From Paraburkholderia ribeironis (lineage in GTDB: Bacteria > Pseudomonadota > Gammaproteobacteria > Burkholderiales > Burkholderiaceae), in contig NZ_CYGX02000028.1 in the NCBI RefSeq assembly GCF_900019265.1, positions 63,153-127,152 of the forward strand: DNA of 64,000 bases. The letters run 5' to 3'. Positions 43,516 to 52,208 of this stretch are shown one piece after another. The position numbers and the translations under genes are program-made. The notes below the pieces were generated by a model. That model was not told the DNA's origin, searched no databases, and worked only from the letters and a program-made list of their open reading frames with translations. The first letter of the stretch is position 1, and each line of letters starts with the position of its first letter.

Positions 43516-45270
43516 ATGCCCTACGCACACACCGACCACGCTGCGCAAAGCTTCTGGACCCGCTATGTCTGGAGCCAGGACCACAAGGTCATTGCCGTGC
43601 AGTATTCGCTGACGGCCATCGCCATCGGCCTGGTCGGCCTTGTGTTGTCGAACCTGATGCGGTTGCAGCTCGGCTTTCCGGGCAAGTTCAGTTTCATCGA
43701 CGCCAACCACTACTACCAGTTCGTCACCATGCACGGGATGATCATGGTGATCTACCTGCTGACGGCGCTGTTTCTGGGCGGCTTCGGCAACTACCTGATC
43801 CCGCTCATGCTGGGCGCGCGTGACATGGTGTTCCCGTTTCTCAACATGCTGAGCTACTGGGTCTACCTGCTGGCCGTGCTGGTACTGGTGTCGAGCTTCT
43901 TCGTGCCAGGCGGGCCGACCGGCGCGGGCTGGACGCTGTACCCACCCCAGGCCATCCTGCCGGGCACGCCGGGCGCGCAATGGGGCATCATATTGATGCT
44001 GGTGTCGCTGGCGATCTTCATCGTCGCGGCAACGATGGGCGGTCTGAATTACGTCACCACCACGCTGCAGGCGCGCACGCGCGGCATGACGCTCATGCGC
44101 ATGCCGCTCACGGTGTGGGGCATCTTCGCGGCGACCATCCTGGCGCTGCTGGCGTTTCCGGCGCTGTTCGTGTCGGCGGTGATGATGCTGCTCGACAGGA
44201 CACTCGGCACCAGCTTCTTCATGCCGGCCGTGGTATCGATGGGGCAGACGCTCAAGCATGGCGGCGGCAGCCCGCTGCTGTTCCAGCACCTGTTCTGGTT
44301 CTTCGGGCATCCGGAGGTCTACATCGTCGCGCTGCCGGCCTTTGGAATCGTGTCGGACCTCATCAGCACGCACGCGCGCAAGAACATCTTCGGCTACAAG
44401 ATGATGGTGTGGGCCATCATCATCATCGGGGTGCTGAGTTTCGTGGTCTGGGCGCACCACATGTTCATCGCCGGCATGAATCCGTACTTCGGCTTCTTCT
44501 TTGCCACCACCACGCTCATCATCGCCGTCCCGACCGCCCTCAAAGTCTACAACTGGGTGCTGACGCTGTGGCGCGGCGATATCCACCTGACCGTGCCGAT
44601 GCTGTTTGCCATCGGCTTCATCAGCACCTTCGTCCTGGGTGGGCTGACCGGGCTCTACCTCGGCAACGTGAGCGTGGACATTCCGCTGTCGAACACGTAC
44701 TTCGTGGTGGCGCACTTCCATATGGTGATGGGCGTGTCGCCGATCCTGGTGGTGTTTGGCGGCATCTACCACTGGTATCCGAAGGTGACGGGACGCATGC
44801 TCAACGACACGCTCGGGCGCGTGCACTTCTGGGTCACCTTCCTCGGCACCTATGCGATCTACTTCCCGATGCACTATCTCGGCCTGCTGGGCATGCCGCG
44901 GCGGTATTACGCGTATGAGGGCTACAGCTTCATTCCACATTCGGCGCAAACGCTCAACACGTTCATCACCGTCATTGCGCTGATCGTTGCGGTGGCGCAG
45001 TTGCTGTTCCTGTTCAACCTGGCGTGGAGCCTGGTGCGCGGCAAGCATGCCGACAGCAACCCGTGGCGGGCCACCACGCTGGAATGGCAGACGCCGCAAA
45101 CGCCGCCAGTGCACGGCAACTGGGGCGCCGCGCCGCCCGTCGTCTACCGCTGGGCGTACGAATACAGTCCGCCGGGGCACGAGGAAGACTTCGTGCCGCA
45201 AAACCAGCCGCCTGAGAGGGCGCCTGAACCGGCCCACCCGACGCTTGAACCCGGCGAGGCACGCGAATGA
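43516..45270 (+). CDS. coxA: Cytochrome c oxidase subunit I
   Basis: 584 residues, 12 membrane helices. Heme and copper ligands visible: His73 (MHGMIM), His265 and Tyr269 in GHPEVY (the crosslinked CuB pair), His314-His315 (WAHHMF), His400 and His402 (VAHFHMVMG). The Glu of GHPEVY, the Asp of LGARDM (D channel) and the Lys in PTALKVYNW (K channel) are all there, so it is a fully equipped A1-type proton pump. The C-terminus carries a Pro/Glu-rich tail. Overlaps the next gene by four bases. Confidence 0.94.
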   Translation: MPYAHTDHAAQSFWTRYVWSQDHKVIAVQYSLTAIAIGLVGLVLSNLMRLQLGFPGKFSFIDANHYYQFVTMHGMIMVIYLLTALFLGGFGNYLIPLMLGARDMVFPFLNMLSYWVYLLAVLVLVSSFFVPGGPTGAGWTLYPPQAILPGTPGAQWGIILMLVSLAIFIVAATMGGLNYVTTTLQARTRGMTLMRMPLTVWGIFAATILALLAFPALFVSAVMMLLDRTLGTSFFMPAVVSMGQTLKHGGGSPLLFQHLFWFFGHPEVYIVALPAFGIVSDLISTHARKNIFGYKMMVWAIIIIGVLSFVVWAHHMFIAGMNPYFGFFFATTTLIIAVPTALKVYNWVLTLWRGDIHLTVPMLFAIGFISTFVLGGLTGLYLGNVSVDIPLSNTYFVVAHFHMVMGVSPILVVFGGIYHWYPKVTGRMLNDTLGRVHFWVTFLGTYAIYFPMHYLGLLGMPRRYYAYEGYSFIPHSAQTLNTFITVIALIVAVAQLLFLFNLAWSLVRGKHADSNPWRATTLEWQTPQTPPVHGNWGAAPPVVYRWAYEYSPPGHEEDFVPQNQPPERAPEPAHPTLEPGEARE

Positions 45271-45893
45271 CCACACTGCGGACCACCCTGCGCCGCTCCT
45301 TCGTTCCTGACGCGCCACCTCCTGTCTTGCCGAATGCGAGCCGCATCGGCCTGATCCTCTTCATGGCGGTGGCAACGACATTGTTTTCACTGCTGCTGCT
45401 CGCCTACGCAATGCGCATGCGCGAGCCCGACTGGCAGTCGATCCCGCATCCGGCGCTGCTGTGGTGGAACACCGGCGCGTTGGTGCTGGCCAGCATTGCC
45501 ATGCAGCGTGCCCGGCAGATCACCTTGCATCGCGCGGCGTGGCTGGTGTCCAGCGGTGTGCTGGCGGCCGTGTTCGTGATCGGACAACTGACCGTCTGGC
45601 GCATGCTGTCGGCCACCGGGCAGACCGTCACCGTCAATCCTTCCAATAGCTTCCTCTACCTGCTCACCGGCCTGCACGGGTTGCATGTGCTGGGCGGGCT
45701 GGTGGCCTGGGCGGTGACGATCGCGCGTCTGCAGCACGGGGACCCCTTCCGAACCCAGCGCGCCATCGCGCTGTGCGCGATCTACTGGCATTTCCTGCTG
45801 GCTGTCTGGCTCGTGCTGCTGGCGGCGATGTGGTGGATCACCCCTGGGGTCGTCGCCGCCATCTGCGGGCCGCTGTATGGAGCCGCGCCATGA
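45267..45893 (+). CDS. Cytochrome c oxidase subunit III-type protein, first copy
   Basis: 208 residues, about five membrane helices, of the subunit III (CoxC) family: SRIGLILFMAVATTLFSLLL, NTGALVLASIAMQRAR, LTGLHGLHVLGGLVAW and the C-terminal IYWHFLLAVWLVLLAAMW. Overlaps coxA and the next gene by four bases each (ATGA). Subunit III stabilises the proton-pumping core. The presence of a second, longer subunit III gene immediately after is unusual for simple caa3 operons. Confidence 0.87.
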   Translation: MTTLRTTLRRSFVPDAPPPVLPNASRIGLILFMAVATTLFSLLLLAYAMRMREPDWQSIPHPALLWWNTGALVLASIAMQRARQITLHRAAWLVSSGVLAAVFVIGQLTVWRMLSATGQTVTVNPSNSFLYLLTGLHGLHVLGGLVAWAVTIARLQHGDPFRTQRAIALCAIYWHFLLAVWLVLLAAMWWITPGVVAAICGPLYGAAP

Positions 45894-46600
45894 CCACGCC
45901 CACGCTCCCGACCGAATCCGCTGCCGCCACGCCCCCCACCGACGCCGGGCCTGACGGCTGGCGCGGCATCGTCACGGACTGGTCGGCCGACCGCCAGGCC
46001 TTCAAGGTGCCGTGGGGCAAGGCGATGATGTGGATCTTCCTGCTGTCGGACACCTTCATCTTCAGCAGCTTCCTGATCGGTTACATGACGGTGCGCATGT
46101 CGACCACGGTGCCGTGGCCTGACCCTTCCAAGGTGTTCGGGCTCACTGTGGGCGGCGTGGATGTGCCCTTGCTGCTGATCGCCATCATGACGTTCGTCCT
46201 GATCAGCAGCAGCGGCACCATGGCGATGGCTGTCAACTTTGGCTACCGGCGCAACGCAAAGCGCGCCGCCGCACTGCTGCTGGCGACCGCGCTGCTGGGC
46301 GCGACCTTCGTGTCGATGCAGGCCTTCGAATGGACCAAGCTGATCGTCCATGAAGGTATCCGCCCCTGGGGCAACCCGCTGGGCGCGGCGCAGTTTGGCG
46401 CGTGCTTCTTCATGATCACCGGGTTCCACGGCTTTCACGTGAGCTGCGGTGTGATCTACCTGCTGCTGGTCGCACGCAAGATCCTGCAGCCGGGGTTCAG
46501 CGAGCACGGCAACTTCCAGATCGTGGAGATTGCCGGCTTGTACTGGCACTTCGTCGACCTGGTATGGGTGTTCATCTTTGCGCTGTTCTATTTGTGGTGA
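45890..46600 (+). CDS. coxC: Cytochrome c oxidase subunit III, second copy
   Basis: 236 residues. WGKAMMWIFLLSDTFIFSSFLIGY at the N-terminus, SSGTMAMAVNFGYRRNAKRAA in the middle, ITGFHGFHVSCGVIYLLLVARK and EIAGLYWHFVDLVWVFIFALFYLW at the end are the canonical subunit III landmarks, with the Glu and His of the VDLVWVF helix. ATG at 45890 overlaps the preceding stop. Compared with the first copy it has a longer cytoplasmic N-terminus. Confidence 0.9.
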   Translation: MTTPTLPTESAAATPPTDAGPDGWRGIVTDWSADRQAFKVPWGKAMMWIFLLSDTFIFSSFLIGYMTVRMSTTVPWPDPSKVFGLTVGGVDVPLLLIAIMTFVLISSSGTMAMAVNFGYRRNAKRAAALLLATALLGATFVSMQAFEWTKLIVHEGIRPWGNPLGAAQFGACFFMITGFHGFHVSCGVIYLLLVARKILQPGFSEHGNFQIVEIAGLYWHFVDLVWVFIFALFYLW

Positions 46601-46608
46601 GGCAGACC

Positions 46609-46950
46609 ATGGACCACACCGATCTCGCCCATCGACCCGACGCCGCGCACGGCCAGCAGCATCCGATCGGCATCTACCTGAAGATCTGGGGCCTGCTGTT
46701 CGTACTGAGCACGATGTCGTACATGGTCGATTACTTCCACGTGCAGGGCCTGCTGCGCTGGGCGCTGATCGTCGTGCTCATGTTCGCCAAGGCCGGGCTG
46801 ATCGTGTCGATTTTCATGCACATGATGTGGGAGCGGCTGGCGCTGGTGTACGCCATCCTGATACCGCCCCTGTGCCTGCTGGTGCTGCTGGTGCTGATGG
46901 CTGCCGAAGCGCATCACACCTTCGGCATGCGGGAACTCTTCTTCCATTGA
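46609..46950 (+). CDS. Cytochrome c oxidase subunit IV family protein
   Basis: 113 residues, three membrane helices, of the prokaryotic COX4 (CtaF/CyoD-like) family: IGIYLKIWGLLFVLSTMSYMVDYF, VLMFAKAGLIVSIFMHMMWE with the characteristic K..L....FMH, and a final LLVLLVLMAAEAHHTFG. Nine bases after the previous stop. Assists assembly or stability of the oxidase. Last gene of the operon. Confidence 0.9.
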   Translation: MDHTDLAHRPDAAHGQQHPIGIYLKIWGLLFVLSTMSYMVDYFHVQGLLRWALIVVLMFAKAGLIVSIFMHMMWERLALVYAILIPPLCLLVLLVLMAAEAHHTFGMRELFFH

Positions 46951-47128
46951 CCCGCCACCGCATACTTTCACGCAGCAGCAGGGTTCATGGATCTATCCGC
47001 ATGGGGTGTGCCTGGAACGCACCGTTCTGAACTCTGAATACAGAACGACCCGACAAACGCCGGGCCGCTATTGTTTCCTGGCTCGTTTTCCTGGCTCGCT
47101 GAAAATCTCAGCGAAAAACACCTTCAAG

Positions 47129-47686
47129 TCAGGCGTGCTTCTCACTGAACTCGGTGAGCGGCACAGGCTGCTTGAGAGGATCGAAGTCGGCCCACCGCCC
47201 TTGTTGCCAGTTGCCGGTCGCACGTTCGATCGCCGCGCCTCCCGCATCGCGCAGCACCCGTGCGGCGTCCATCTGGCTGTCCGGCGACACGTGTACGGCC
47301 ACCAGCACGCCGGAATCACGGGTTTCTTCGTTGCTCGCTTCATTCGTGCGCATCATTGCGCCGACCAATGAACCGACATACGCACTCACCCCGGCCGCGA
47401 TCAGCGACACGATAAGCGGCGCCGAAAACGCCGCGAAGATCCCGACGCCGATCACGGCGCCAATCCCTGCGCCAATTGCGATGCCCATCTCGGCACCCTT
47501 CGGCGCCCCCCTCGCGTTTGCGTCGATGCTGGTATCGCCGCCGGGCCGAAAACGTGCGTGCTGGCCGGGCGGATTGACGAAAAACAGTGTGACGTCCTCC
47601 TCGACGAAACCGGCATTGAAGAGCCGTTGCGCCGCGTCTTCAGCGGCGGGGAATGTCGTGAAGCGTGCTGCGACGATGAGTGACAT
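47129..47686 (-). CDS. Glycine-zipper membrane protein, second copy
   Basis: 185 residues, paralogue of the protein at 16022-16603 over its whole length; both begin MSLIVAARFTTFP and share NWQQGRWADFDP/CWQQGRWADFDP near the end. The Gly/Ala-rich membrane hairpin (residues ~70-115) has diverged more than the ends. ATG at 47686 is preceded by GGAGGCC. It stands at the start of a degraded duplicate of the 16-18 kb stress cluster. Function unknown. Confidence 0.75.
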   Translation of the reverse strand: MSLIVAARFTTFPAAEDAAQRLFNAGFVEEDVTLFFVNPPGQHARFRPGGDTSIDANARGAPKGAEMGIAIGAGIGAVIGVGIFAAFSAPLIVSLIAAGVSAYVGSLVGAMMRTNEASNEETRDSGVLVAVHVSPDSQMDAARVLRDAGGAAIERATGNWQQGRWADFDPLKQPVPLTEFSEKHA

Positions 47687-47783
47687 GTGGCCTCCTTCCA
47701 TCGTTGACTAGCGGTTGCACAGACTATGCCGCCCCACCTCACCCGCGCCGAGGCACAGGTGCATGCGGTGGCACGCGCCAGGA

Positions 47784-48005
47784 CTATGCCGTGGTGCCGC
47801 GATCGGGTTCCATGCCGCTCACTGTGAACAGTCCGCTATGTAACACTACGCCTTTGCCGCCGTTCTGGTCCATCGCTTCCGCGCAAACCGAACGGATACG
47901 ATTGCGGCCGTTGCGGAAAACAGTCATTAAGGCGGATTCCGGCGCGCAATGGGCGCCGAAATGATCTTTCAGCGCCGCACTGACGACATCGCCCGGCAAG
48001 CGCCC
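47784..48005 (-). pseudogene. Truncated second copy of the DUF1488 gene
   Basis: The C-terminal ~65 residues of a DUF1488 protein (ALKDHFGA, RIRSVCAEAMDQNGGKGVVL, GMEPDRG) match the copy at 16697-17041 closely. The N-terminal half, including the FPDDEPSFDG strand, is missing; instead the frame runs antisense through a topoisomerase IB fragment. An ATG-initiated fusion frame exists from 48062 but is not a normal protein. Confidence 0.75.
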
Positions 48006-48118
48006 CTGCCGCGATGCCGCCCGGTTTGCGGCATGCGGACGACACCAGGCCCGGCTACACACGCAGGCGGGAAGAAGGCGGCTTCGCCTACTTCGACGTG
48101 AGCGGCAAACGCATTGGC
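48006..48118 (+). pseudogene. Topoisomerase IB gene fragment
   Basis: MPPGLRHADDTRPGYTRRREEG and FAYFDVSGKRIG match residues about 27-64 of the complete topoisomerase IB at 18188 (MPSGLRHTDDTKPGYSRMRD, FVYFDAAGQRV). Nothing before or after this piece is homologous, so it is a ~110-bp relic butted against the truncated DUF1488 gene. Confidence 0.75.
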
Positions 48119-48180
48119 GCTATCAGTCTCGCGAGTTGGAGGACTAGAATGAATTATCCGAATCGATCGGGAGAAAAATT

Positions 48181-48714
48181 GTGCAACTTCACATGGGTTC
48201 CCATCATTTCACACACGGCCAGCCCGACTGGCGTGCAGCCGTGCTGGCAGGCGTCATCGCGGGTGCGGTGTTCCTGGCGCTAGGGGTTATCCTGATGGCA
48301 CTGACGACGGGCGCAAGTCTGCTGGAGCCACCACGCATGGTCGCCGCGATCATGCTGGGACGAGGTGCATTGCAATCGCCGCAAGCATTCTCAATTGGCA
48401 TCGTGCTGGCGGCCTTTGTGGTGCATTTTGCCCTTGCCATCGGATTGGCGCTCATCCTCGGTCTGATCATGACGTCATTCAATCTTGACTCGAGCATGGG
48501 GATGGCTTCACTGGCGGGTGGCGCTTTCGCTGTAGCCGTTTACCTGATTAATTTCTACGGCATGACACGGTTTTTTCCGTGGTTCGCAGAAGCGCGCAAC
48601 TGGGCCAGCCTGTTCGTTCACATCGTCTTCGGTATCGTGACCGCGAACCTGTACATGAGGCTGGAGCGCAACACATCCCGCAGGGTCAAGGCGGACGCGG
48701 TCGGCCCGTCGTAG
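48181..48714 (+). CDS. Four-helix inner-membrane protein of unknown function
   Basis: 177 residues from the GTG at 48181 (CGGGAG in front); an ATG at 48193 is possible. Four membrane segments: AAVLAGVIAGAVFLALGVILMAL, FSIGIVLAAFVVHFALAIGLAL, MASLAGGAFAVAVYLINFYGM and SLFVHIVFGIVTANLYMRLE. No family I can name with certainty; resembles small membrane proteins found with heme-copper oxidase or stress genes. Lies between the duplicated remnant and the IS relic. Confidence 0.6.
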   Translation: MQLHMGSHHFTHGQPDWRAAVLAGVIAGAVFLALGVILMALTTGASLLEPPRMVAAIMLGRGALQSPQAFSIGIVLAAFVVHFALAIGLALILGLIMTSFNLDSSMGMASLAGGAFAVAVYLINFYGMTRFFPWFAEARNWASLFVHIVFGIVTANLYMRLERNTSRRVKADAVGPS

Positions 48715-48723
48715 TCCGGTGCC

Positions 48724-48894
48724 GTGCTGATCAAATCGATCGCTCAGAATGGCGCTCCTGAGTCGGTGACCATCGACAAAAGCGGCGCCAATCTCGCCTC
48801 GCTCGAAGCCATCAATGCCGAGTGTGAAACATCCATCAAGATCGGCCAGTCCAAATATCTTTTTGCGAGCGACCAGGGAGCGATGGCTGACTAG
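48724..48894 (+). mobile_element. IS6-family transposase remnant
   Basis: One frame reads IAQNGAPESVTIDKSGANLASLEAINAE...KIGQSKYL, the central DDE-catalytic part of IS6/IS26-type transposases (KAI..NG.PE.VTIDKSGAN..AL..LNAE..I.IRQ.KYLNN). The start and the end with its DDE-domain glutamate are lost, and no terminal inverted repeats were found. A decayed IS at the border of the oxidase block and the catabolic region. Confidence 0.72.
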
Positions 48895-48919
48895 TCACCC
48901 TGGCCGTATCGCGTACCGG

Positions 48920-49954
48920 TCAGGTAGCGATCAGGTCTACCGATTGACTCTGCGGTCGCGCGACGCGATACGCGTTCGGCGATTCGCCATATTCCTTTCT
49001 GAACTCACGGCCAAGATGTGACGCGTCGGAGAAGCCGCAAGACGTCGCAATATCGGCTACCGTTCGGTCCGAACTGGTCAATAGCCAGGACGCCGTGCGC
49101 ATCCGGATCTGTCGGCCATATGCGTGGGGAGATTTGCCCGTCTGCGCGGAAAACAGGCGCTCGAGCTGCCGCACCGACATATCGAGTCGTCGAGCCAGCT
49201 CCGCGAGGCTCAGCGGCTGCCCAATGTGCTGCTCCATCAGCAGGATCGCTCGCCTTACCTTGGGGTGTGTCGCAGGTTCGAGTCCCGGAGGATGCGGCTG
49301 CGGAGCGTTGCCTTTCTGGGCGTCATCGACGAGCATGATGCGCAGCGCCTTCTGCACGATCGTGGCCTCGACATGTCGCAGCAGGATAGCGGCTGCTACA
49401 TCGATTGAGGCTCGCCCGCCGGAGCAGGTAATGCGCCGTCTGTCGATGACGAACAACCGGTCCGCAACCAGGTTGCGTTCGTCGACGCCAGGAAAGCGCT
49501 CGACGAAGTCCCAGTAGTGGAACCAGCTCACGCATATGCGATAGCCGTCCATCACTTCAGCCCGCATCAACGCAAACACGCCCGTGCAAATCCCGACCAG
49601 GGTGGCAGACGTTTTCGCTGCGTCGCGGATGAACTGAAGCGTGGCTTTGCTTGCGGACGGCCCCGAGTGCAGCAAGCCGCCAACCACCACCACGTAATCG
49701 AAAGAGGCGGCTTCGTCAAAGGTCGTCCAGGGCGTGACCTGGATTCCACAGCTTGCCCTGACGGGAACAAGAGACTCCCCGACGATGGTCCACGAACACC
49801 GCACGGGTCTGCTCATGTCGCCTTCGTCGCTCGCCAGCCTCAGAAGATCGACGAAACCGGAAAACGCCGTCAACGTGAAGTTGGGCAGGAGCACGATGCC
49901 AAAGCGCAGTGGCCGGGACGCTGCGGCGTTGGAATGAATGATGTCGCTAGCCAT
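48920..49954 (-). CDS. GlxA-type AraC regulator (DJ-1/PfpI-like sensor)
   Basis: 344 residues. The N-terminal class I glutamine-amidotransferase-like domain (FGIVLLPNFTLTAFSGFVDLLRLASDEG, then VGICTGVFALMRAEVMDGYR with Cys in the nucleophile elbow, and RRRITCSGGRASIDVAAAIL) is followed by an AraC domain (QPLSLAELARRLDMSVRQLERLFSAQTG, DRTVADIATSCGFSDASHLGREFRKEYG). This architecture includes GbdR, CdhR, ArgR and similar activators of quaternary amine and amino acid catabolism. It sits downstream of the catabolic operon and probably activates it. Confidence 0.9.
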   Translation of the reverse strand: MASDIIHSNAAASRPLRFGIVLLPNFTLTAFSGFVDLLRLASDEGDMSRPVRCSWTIVGESLVPVRASCGIQVTPWTTFDEAASFDYVVVVGGLLHSGPSASKATLQFIRDAAKTSATLVGICTGVFALMRAEVMDGYRICVSWFHYWDFVERFPGVDERNLVADRLFVIDRRRITCSGGRASIDVAAAILLRHVEATIVQKALRIMLVDDAQKGNAPQPHPPGLEPATHPKVRRAILLMEQHIGQPLSLAELARRLDMSVRQLERLFSAQTGKSPHAYGRQIRMRTASWLLTSSDRTVADIATSCGFSDASHLGREFRKEYGESPNAYRVARPQSQSVDLIAT

Positions 49955-50043
49955 GGGACTGCCTGCCTTGACGCTTCAGGAGTCGGCCAGCACTATCGTC
50001 TCCGGCTTGCCTGCTCGCGTCTTCTGAACTGATCTCACTCAAG

Positions 50044-51045
50044 TTATCTGGCTGCTGCGATTTCGACGCCTTGCCATTCGCGCATCATTGCGCTGACTTC
50101 CTCACCAAGCCATTCACGGAACTGCAGGTACTCGGGTCGAAGCTTTGCGTTCTTGTGCGTTATCAGATAGTGGTGGCGGTCGTGGAATTCGAGCGCATCC
50201 TGCACGGGTCGAATCAGGTGCCCCTGTTCGACCTGGCGATGCACAAGATGATGCCAGCCGAGCAAGGTGCCCTCACCGGCTTCGGCCTGCGATACGAGGA
50301 GTCGGTAATCGTTGCTCTCCAGCCGTTCGTTTTCGACCAGTCTGTCCGAGCTATCGCCTTGCTGAAACCAGTTTCGCCACACGCGCCAATCAACGTGCTC
50401 GCAAACCTGGGCGCGCCCCAGCAACGAAAGATTCAACGTGGGATGCGACAGGAGGTCCAGTGGCTTCACCGACCTTCCGCGGTAATGATGCTCGAAGAAC
50501 GACTCATTGCAGACGGGATACACCACGTCGTGAAAGAGCGGCTCGATTTCGTACTCGGGCTCGCGCGGCGGATTCTTGGTGATGATGATGTCCGGTTCCA
50601 TCAGATCATCGAGCTCCATGAAGTGCTCGGTCACCATCACGTGCAGCCTGACATCCGGAAACCTCTTGCGGAACGAGGGCAGCCTGAACGACAGCCACAG
50701 GGCGGAGAACGTATGCGAGACGCAGATAGTCAGTGCATGCCTGTCGGCGCGACGCACTGCCTCGGCCGCTTCCGCGATGTTCATGATTGACAGATAGGAG
50801 GCGTTGTACAGAATCCGCCCCGCATCGGTGAGCGCGATATGCCTTCCGGTGCGCTCAAACAGGGCCACATCGAGCGACTCCTCGAGTTCCTTGATTTGCC
50901 TGCTGATTGCCGCCTGGGTCACGCACAGCACTTCCGCCGCCTGGGTGAAGCTTTCGTAGCGCGCCGCGGTGACGAAGCATCTCAGCGCCCGTAGCGACGG
51001 CATCTGTGCGAGGAGCCTGTCGGCAAATAACTGCTTCTTTTGCAT
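50044..51045 (-). CDS. LysR-family regulator
   Basis: 333 residues. Winged HTH PSLRALRCFVTAARYESFTQAAEVLCVTQAAISRQIKELEESL, then the effector-binding domain of the GcvA-like group (LTICVSHTFSALWLSFRLPSFRKRFPDVRL, EPLFHDVVYPVCN). In the catabolic block, same direction, 282 bp after the P5C-reductase-like gene; gap 90 bp to the GlxA-type regulator. Two regulators in one cluster suggest dual control. Confidence 0.9.
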   Translation of the reverse strand: MQKKQLFADRLLAQMPSLRALRCFVTAARYESFTQAAEVLCVTQAAISRQIKELEESLDVALFERTGRHIALTDAGRILYNASYLSIMNIAEAAEAVRRADRHALTICVSHTFSALWLSFRLPSFRKRFPDVRLHVMVTEHFMELDDLMEPDIIITKNPPREPEYEIEPLFHDVVYPVCNESFFEHHYRGRSVKPLDLLSHPTLNLSLLGRAQVCEHVDWRVWRNWFQQGDSSDRLVENERLESNDYRLLVSQAEAGEGTLLGWHHLVHRQVEQGHLIRPVQDALEFHDRHHYLITHKNAKLRPEYLQFREWLGEEVSAMMREWQGVEIAAAR

Positions 51046-51327
51046 CGTTGTGACCTTTCAAGCGGAAACGCGCGGTTCGGTCCGAGGACTCCGCGTCAAT
51101 GCCGCCCCATCGCCCGGTGCAATGGGGCCGCGCCCATGGGAGAAGCGCATCCCAAGGCATGAAACAAGTTTGCGAGTCTTATCGCTCACTGGCAAGAGAG
51201 GTCAACCCGGGACGAAAGCGGCTGCGTAACCGCTTGCACGTCCGAAGGCAGGTGACCATGACCGTCATGGGTGAGCCATGTTGCTCACCGGAACATCAGG
51301 TCTGTCACGCCTGTTTCGAGCAGCGCA

Positions 51328-52098
51328 CTACGCGCGAACTTCAAGTCTCATCAAAATCCGGTCCAACGCGTCAGAGAAGTGCGAATAGGTACCCCGCTTC
51401 GAAAGCTCGGTGTGAACCTGTTCGTTGAGGCCACCGGGAGTCATGCAATGCTCGATCAGCTCGGTGAACGGTTCTACGCCTCGAGTCGTATCGTGTGCGA
51501 GACCCACACAGTAGCCCGACAGAAACGAGCGAGCGGCATCGTAATCGAGCCCTTGACGCACGAGCCATGACGCCTGGGCTTCCAGCACCGCAAAGAAGCT
51601 CGCCATGGTCGCCGTCACGGCCGACAGTGCGTCGAACTTGTGCTCGTCATCGACTTCGACTGCCTTGCCCAAAGCCGAGAACAGAGACTTCGCAAGCGCG
51701 TCTGGAGGACAGATTGCCGTGCTGCCCTTGCATTCGGCGACTGCCGGCAACGGTATGGCGCGCACAATCGTGCTTTCAGTGCGGACAAGCCGGCGCAGCT
51801 CATCTAACCGAATCCCGGCGATAAAGCTGATGACATGATGGCGCGACTCAAAACGGAGTTCGCTCAACACGTCGGCAGCGATTTGCGGAATGACCGCAAG
51901 GCACACAACGTCGGACGTCGCCAGCACTTCCTGATTGCTTGCGCAGACCTGCACGCGCCCATCGAGGCCAGCGAGCCTCGCGGCAGTTTCGGCGTTACGG
52001 GGCGATAGTGCAAGGTGCTCGAATGATACGTCAGACCGAAGCAGGCCGGTAACGACTGCCTGCGTGATGCTGCCCGTCCCGATGAATCCAAGTCGCAT
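51328..52098 (-). CDS. Pyrroline-5-carboxylate reductase-like enzyme
   Basis: 256 residues. N-terminal Rossmann fold with MRLGFIGTGSITQAVVTGLL, AVIPQIAADVLSEL and ISFIAGIRLDELRRLV, then the dimeric C-terminal helical domain with the MTPGGLNEQV motif (family: TSPGGTT). Reads as the ProC superfamily, but the second half differs from biosynthetic ProC, so an imine other than P5C may be its substrate. Last structural gene of the catabolic operon (110 bp after the aldehyde dehydrogenase). Confidence 0.82.
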   Translation of the reverse strand: MRLGFIGTGSITQAVVTGLLRSDVSFEHLALSPRNAETAARLAGLDGRVQVCASNQEVLATSDVVCLAVIPQIAADVLSELRFESRHHVISFIAGIRLDELRRLVRTESTIVRAIPLPAVAECKGSTAICPPDALAKSLFSALGKAVEVDDEHKFDALSAVTATMASFFAVLEAQASWLVRQGLDYDAARSFLSGYCVGLAHDTTRGVEPFTELIEHCMTPGGLNEQVHTELSKRGTYSHFSDALDRILMRLEVRA

Positions 52099-52208
52099 TT
52101 CGCCTCACATGTGGGTGGAGCGCGGCGGCGTCGCGCAAAGCCGCGTCTTTATCGTTAGTGTCGCTCGCCCGGCCACAGAGACCGGGCACCATCAGCGGCT
52201 GCATGATT

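Noticed and set aside
43402..45318. Long minus-strand open frame opposite coxA
   Set aside because: Arg/His/Gln-rich shadow of a strongly supported oxidase gene on the other strand.
48149..48180. Upstream ATG (ATGAATTATCCG) as start of the membrane protein at 48181
   Set aside because: It is in a different frame from the membrane-helix sequence.
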